From Hevea brasiliensis (Eukaryota > Streptophyta > Magnoliopsida > Malpighiales > Euphorbiaceae), in contig NC_079496.1 of assembly GCF_030052815.1 (NCBI RefSeq), positions 72,405,652-72,469,651 of the forward strand: a stretch of DNA of 64,000 nt, in the 5' to 3' direction. Positions 61,860-64,000 of the stretch are shown here, piece by piece. The notes beneath the pieces are model-generated. The model ran no database searches. It was not told the DNA's origin and saw only the letters and a list, made by a program, of their open reading frames with translations. Every line of letters begins with the position of its first letter. Position 1 is the first letter of the stretch. A program made the position numbers and the translations under genes.

Positions 61860-63060
61860 GCACTGTCTTACTCTGATTGTTTCACTGTGCCTTGGCTGCC
61901 TGCTGGGCTACCTCTACCCCTGCCTCTACCTCTGCTGGGTGGTTGTGAACTTCGTGATGTGGCTCAATCGACCCTTCTGCAGTAGTAGGAGGTGGTCCAA
62001 CTCTGCGACTACTGGTGCAGTCCTTGGCAAAGTGTCCTATGCCTCCATAATTATAACAGGCTCCAATAGCCTTATAGCATATCCCACTATGATTTCTTCC
62101 ACAAGTTTCACATTGGTGGGGAGGGTAGGAACCTCTGGTACTCTGCTAACCAGATAGAGGAGGTTTTTATCCTGAATATCTTCTCCTACCAGACTTCTTG
62201 CCACCTCTGCTGTGTCCCCCATGGTTCTTCCTCTTTCCGGTAGGGCCACTGGAACTCTATTCTACTGATTTTCTCTCTTTCTCTGTCTTCTCTGATTTCT
62301 TTTTCTCAGGAGCAGCTTCAGACTCAATTCTTTCCAATTCTAGGACTTGAGAAACAAGTTCAGAGAAGTTAGTGTGTTTGAATCCGACTACTTATAATCT
62401 GATACTGGGCTTCAAGCCGGTGTCAAACCTCTTGCATCTCTCCTTGCTGGTAGAAAGTAGACTTACTGCATAATGGCTCAGGCGGGAAAATTCTCTTTCA
62501 TACTCAGCCACTGATCTGCTCCCCTGTTTCAGACTTAGGAACTCTTGTAACTTCTGATCTACATAAGCATCAGGAACATATTTTTGTCTGAATTCCCTGA
62601 GAAAATCATTCCATGTTAACACTGCAGGTTCTACCAGACTGTGGGGAATGGTTTTCCACCAGTCATAAGCATCCCCCTGTAGCAAAGATACTGAATATTC
62701 AAATATGAGCTCCTCTGTGCAGTGCAGTTTCTTGAATACCCTATCCATCCTCTCTAACCACTGTTCTGCCTCTAGAGGATCTACTGTCCTCTTGAACTCT
62801 GTAGCCCCATATTTCATCAATTTGTCATACTGCCTAGCAGAAGACTGTGGTTGTACCACTGGTGTTTGTATTAGGACTTGAGTAGGCACATTACCAGCCA
62901 TTTGTTGAAACATTGCAGCCATATGCTGAGCGAACTGAGCAGGAAACTACGGTACTGCGGGGGCTAGTGCTGCTGAAGCACTGACATTGTGTAGGGCTGG
63001 GGCATCCCCTTGCACCTCAGCCTCTATAGATTGATCGACTGAGTGATCACCCTCTTCCAT
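61860..63060 (-). pseudogene. gag: G4 gag
   Basis: The ATG at 63060 gives MEEGDHSVDQSIEAEVQGDA. A TAG interrupts just before FPAQFAQHMAAMFQQ. The open stretch 62392-62922 holds the capsid-type gag domain: TEFKRTVDPLEAEQWLERMD, DAYDWWKTIP, EFRQKYVPDAY, FLSLKQGSRSVAEYEREFSR. A TAA follows, then a lysine-rich segment and, in shifted frames, the zinc knuckle, which reads CYNY instead of CYNC before HFAKDC (near 62050). The knuckle is thus damaged as well. Confidence 0.9.
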
Positions 63061-63229
63061 TGTCAATGCGAGGATCTTAGACCTCCTGAACAAATAACAC
63101 AAGGAGATTTCCTCTTGTTAGTGCATATTTATAATGTAATGTACTGTGTGTATCAAATAATGATATTGAGCAGTTGTACTATGAAGAAAGAATATTCAAA
63201 TAATAGGTGAAAACAGAATTTAAAAACTA

Positions 63230-63241
63230 GCTCTGATACCA
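63230..63241 (-). promoter_or_regulatory. G4 primer binding site
   Basis: Minus strand TGGTATCAGAGC, eight bases from the 5' LTR boundary at 63250. Confidence 0.92.
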
Positions 63242-63249
63242 CTAAAACA

Positions 63250-64000
63250 TGTCACACCCTACCCCTTTGTAAGGCACAACATGATCCCATAGTATACCTA
63301 ATGAATTACCAACTTCGTCTACAGATAACCCATTAAATATACTAAAAGAGATTTTAAAACTTTTCTTACTTCTTTTTACAGTGGTGAGCACTATTTACAG
63401 GTGTTAAAAAAAATTTTGAACTGAAGTGAAACAGATGACACATTTGAATTGTTAGGAATTTCTGTAAAAATTTTAGCAGAGTGTCCTCTATATTTTGAAT
63501 AAAACAGTTCTTCAGAAAACCTGTAAAAAGCACTTCAAATATATTTCTCAATCTCAACTCCAACAGTTAAACAACACAATATATTTCTCAACTCAAATTT
63601 TACAAGCCAAAATAACTCATAATTTATTTTATAACTTCAATGTACATTTTAATTTACAACTGCTCAAAACCAAGAACATTATATACATATAGTGAACATA
63701 CATTACAGTACAAAATGCAAAAATGTGGTATACTCAATATACCCGATGGTCTCTCACTGAATGCACTAGCAGCCTAATCTGCTGCCTTGTCCGTCTGTCT
63801 ACCTGTGATAGCAATGAAAGCTATCACTGAGACATTGTCTCAGTGGTGCACAACATTAACCAAATACAACTTTAAATCACAAATCATAAGTTAAATAAAT
63901 AGTGGATACTTAAAACCATACTTAAATTCAAGATAGTAAATGTCAACAAGAATTTAAACTCCATTTCTCAATATCACAATAAATTTCAATAAATCAAATC
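63250..64000 (-). repeat. G4 5' LTR, first 751 bp in window
   Basis: TGTCACACCC start; aligns with 54626 onward with scattered substitutions and a deletion of about 50 bp near 63596. The hairpin block at 63804-63848 keeps good pairing in both stems (GATAGC with GCTATC). The LTR continues beyond 64000. Confidence 0.93.

Larger units (their letters stand above)
54626..64000 (-). mobile_element. Gypsy element G4: nearly complete Tekay/Del chromovirus, runs off the window
   Basis: 3' LTR 54626-58380, polypurine tract, full-length gag-pol remnant 58428-63060, primer binding site, and 5' LTR from 63250 past the window end. It inserted in G3 gag; the left flank ACTTT (54621-54625) should recur after the right LTR. 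The interior is about 4.9 kb, a normal size. The reading frame has several stops and at least one frameshift. The LTRs show scattered substitutions and an indel near 63596, so the copy is older than G2. Confidence 0.94.

Overview
The window is nuclear DNA from a flowering plant, probably a eudicot; the species cannot be named from sequence alone. I find no host gene, tRNA, rRNA or other cellular RNA gene. Essentially all of the 64 kb is LTR retrotransposon DNA, inserted element into element. Two kinds recur. The first is a Ty3/gypsy chromovirus of the Tekay/Del type: LTRs of 3.4-4.2 kb, a gag CCHC knuckle, PR-RT-RNaseH-integrase order and a C-terminal chromodomain-like segment. The second is a Ty1/copia family with 2.1 kb LTRs and integrase upstream of RT. 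Both use an initiator-tRNA-Met-type primer binding site.

The nesting can be read from 5-bp target-site duplications (TSDs). The oldest visible layer is a minus-strand copia element (Copia-2), in pieces at 20804-22111, 29042-29636 and 40385-42479. Into it went four insertions: a 5'-truncated gypsy element G1 (ends 20803); a solo LTR 'A' (22112-29041, TSD ATCCA) that carries another solo LTR 'B' (22347-25824); gypsy element G2 (29637-40384, TSD TCCAT); and a 297-bp fragment of a related LTR (42480-42776), directly followed by gypsy element G3. G1 carries Copia-1 (5220-14731, TSD CGAGG), which splits its reverse transcriptase. The 5' LTR of G3 carries two solo LTRs (44876-49094, TSD TTAGA; 49114-52717, TSD AATTA) only 19 bp apart. 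The gag gene of G3 is cut by minus-strand gypsy element G4 (54626 to beyond 64000). The left edge (1-4480) is older, degenerate LTR DNA in two orientations.

No element here is autonomous as it stands. G4 has the most complete gag-pol but carries several nonsense codons, most explainable as C-to-T or G-to-A changes. G1 is 5'-truncated and has stops. Copia-1 lacks its protease region and has frameshifts, although its LTRs are nearly identical. G2 keeps a 371-residue gag-protease frame without the capsid region and with the protease catalytic Asp changed to Asn; nearly all of pol is replaced by about 1 kb of mostly non-coding DNA. Young LTRs on defective interiors suggest mobilisation in trans by related intact elements elsewhere.

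The long gypsy LTRs are the most structured non-coding DNA in the window. Copies share a CCAATTGG inverted repeat, a dense field of TGACC/GGTCA motifs, copy-variable minisatellites, a pair of adjacent hairpins, and a TATA-like box about 0.5 kb before the LTR end. A short palindrome also sits immediately upstream of the polypurine tract. These are the best candidates for functional, under-described sequence here.
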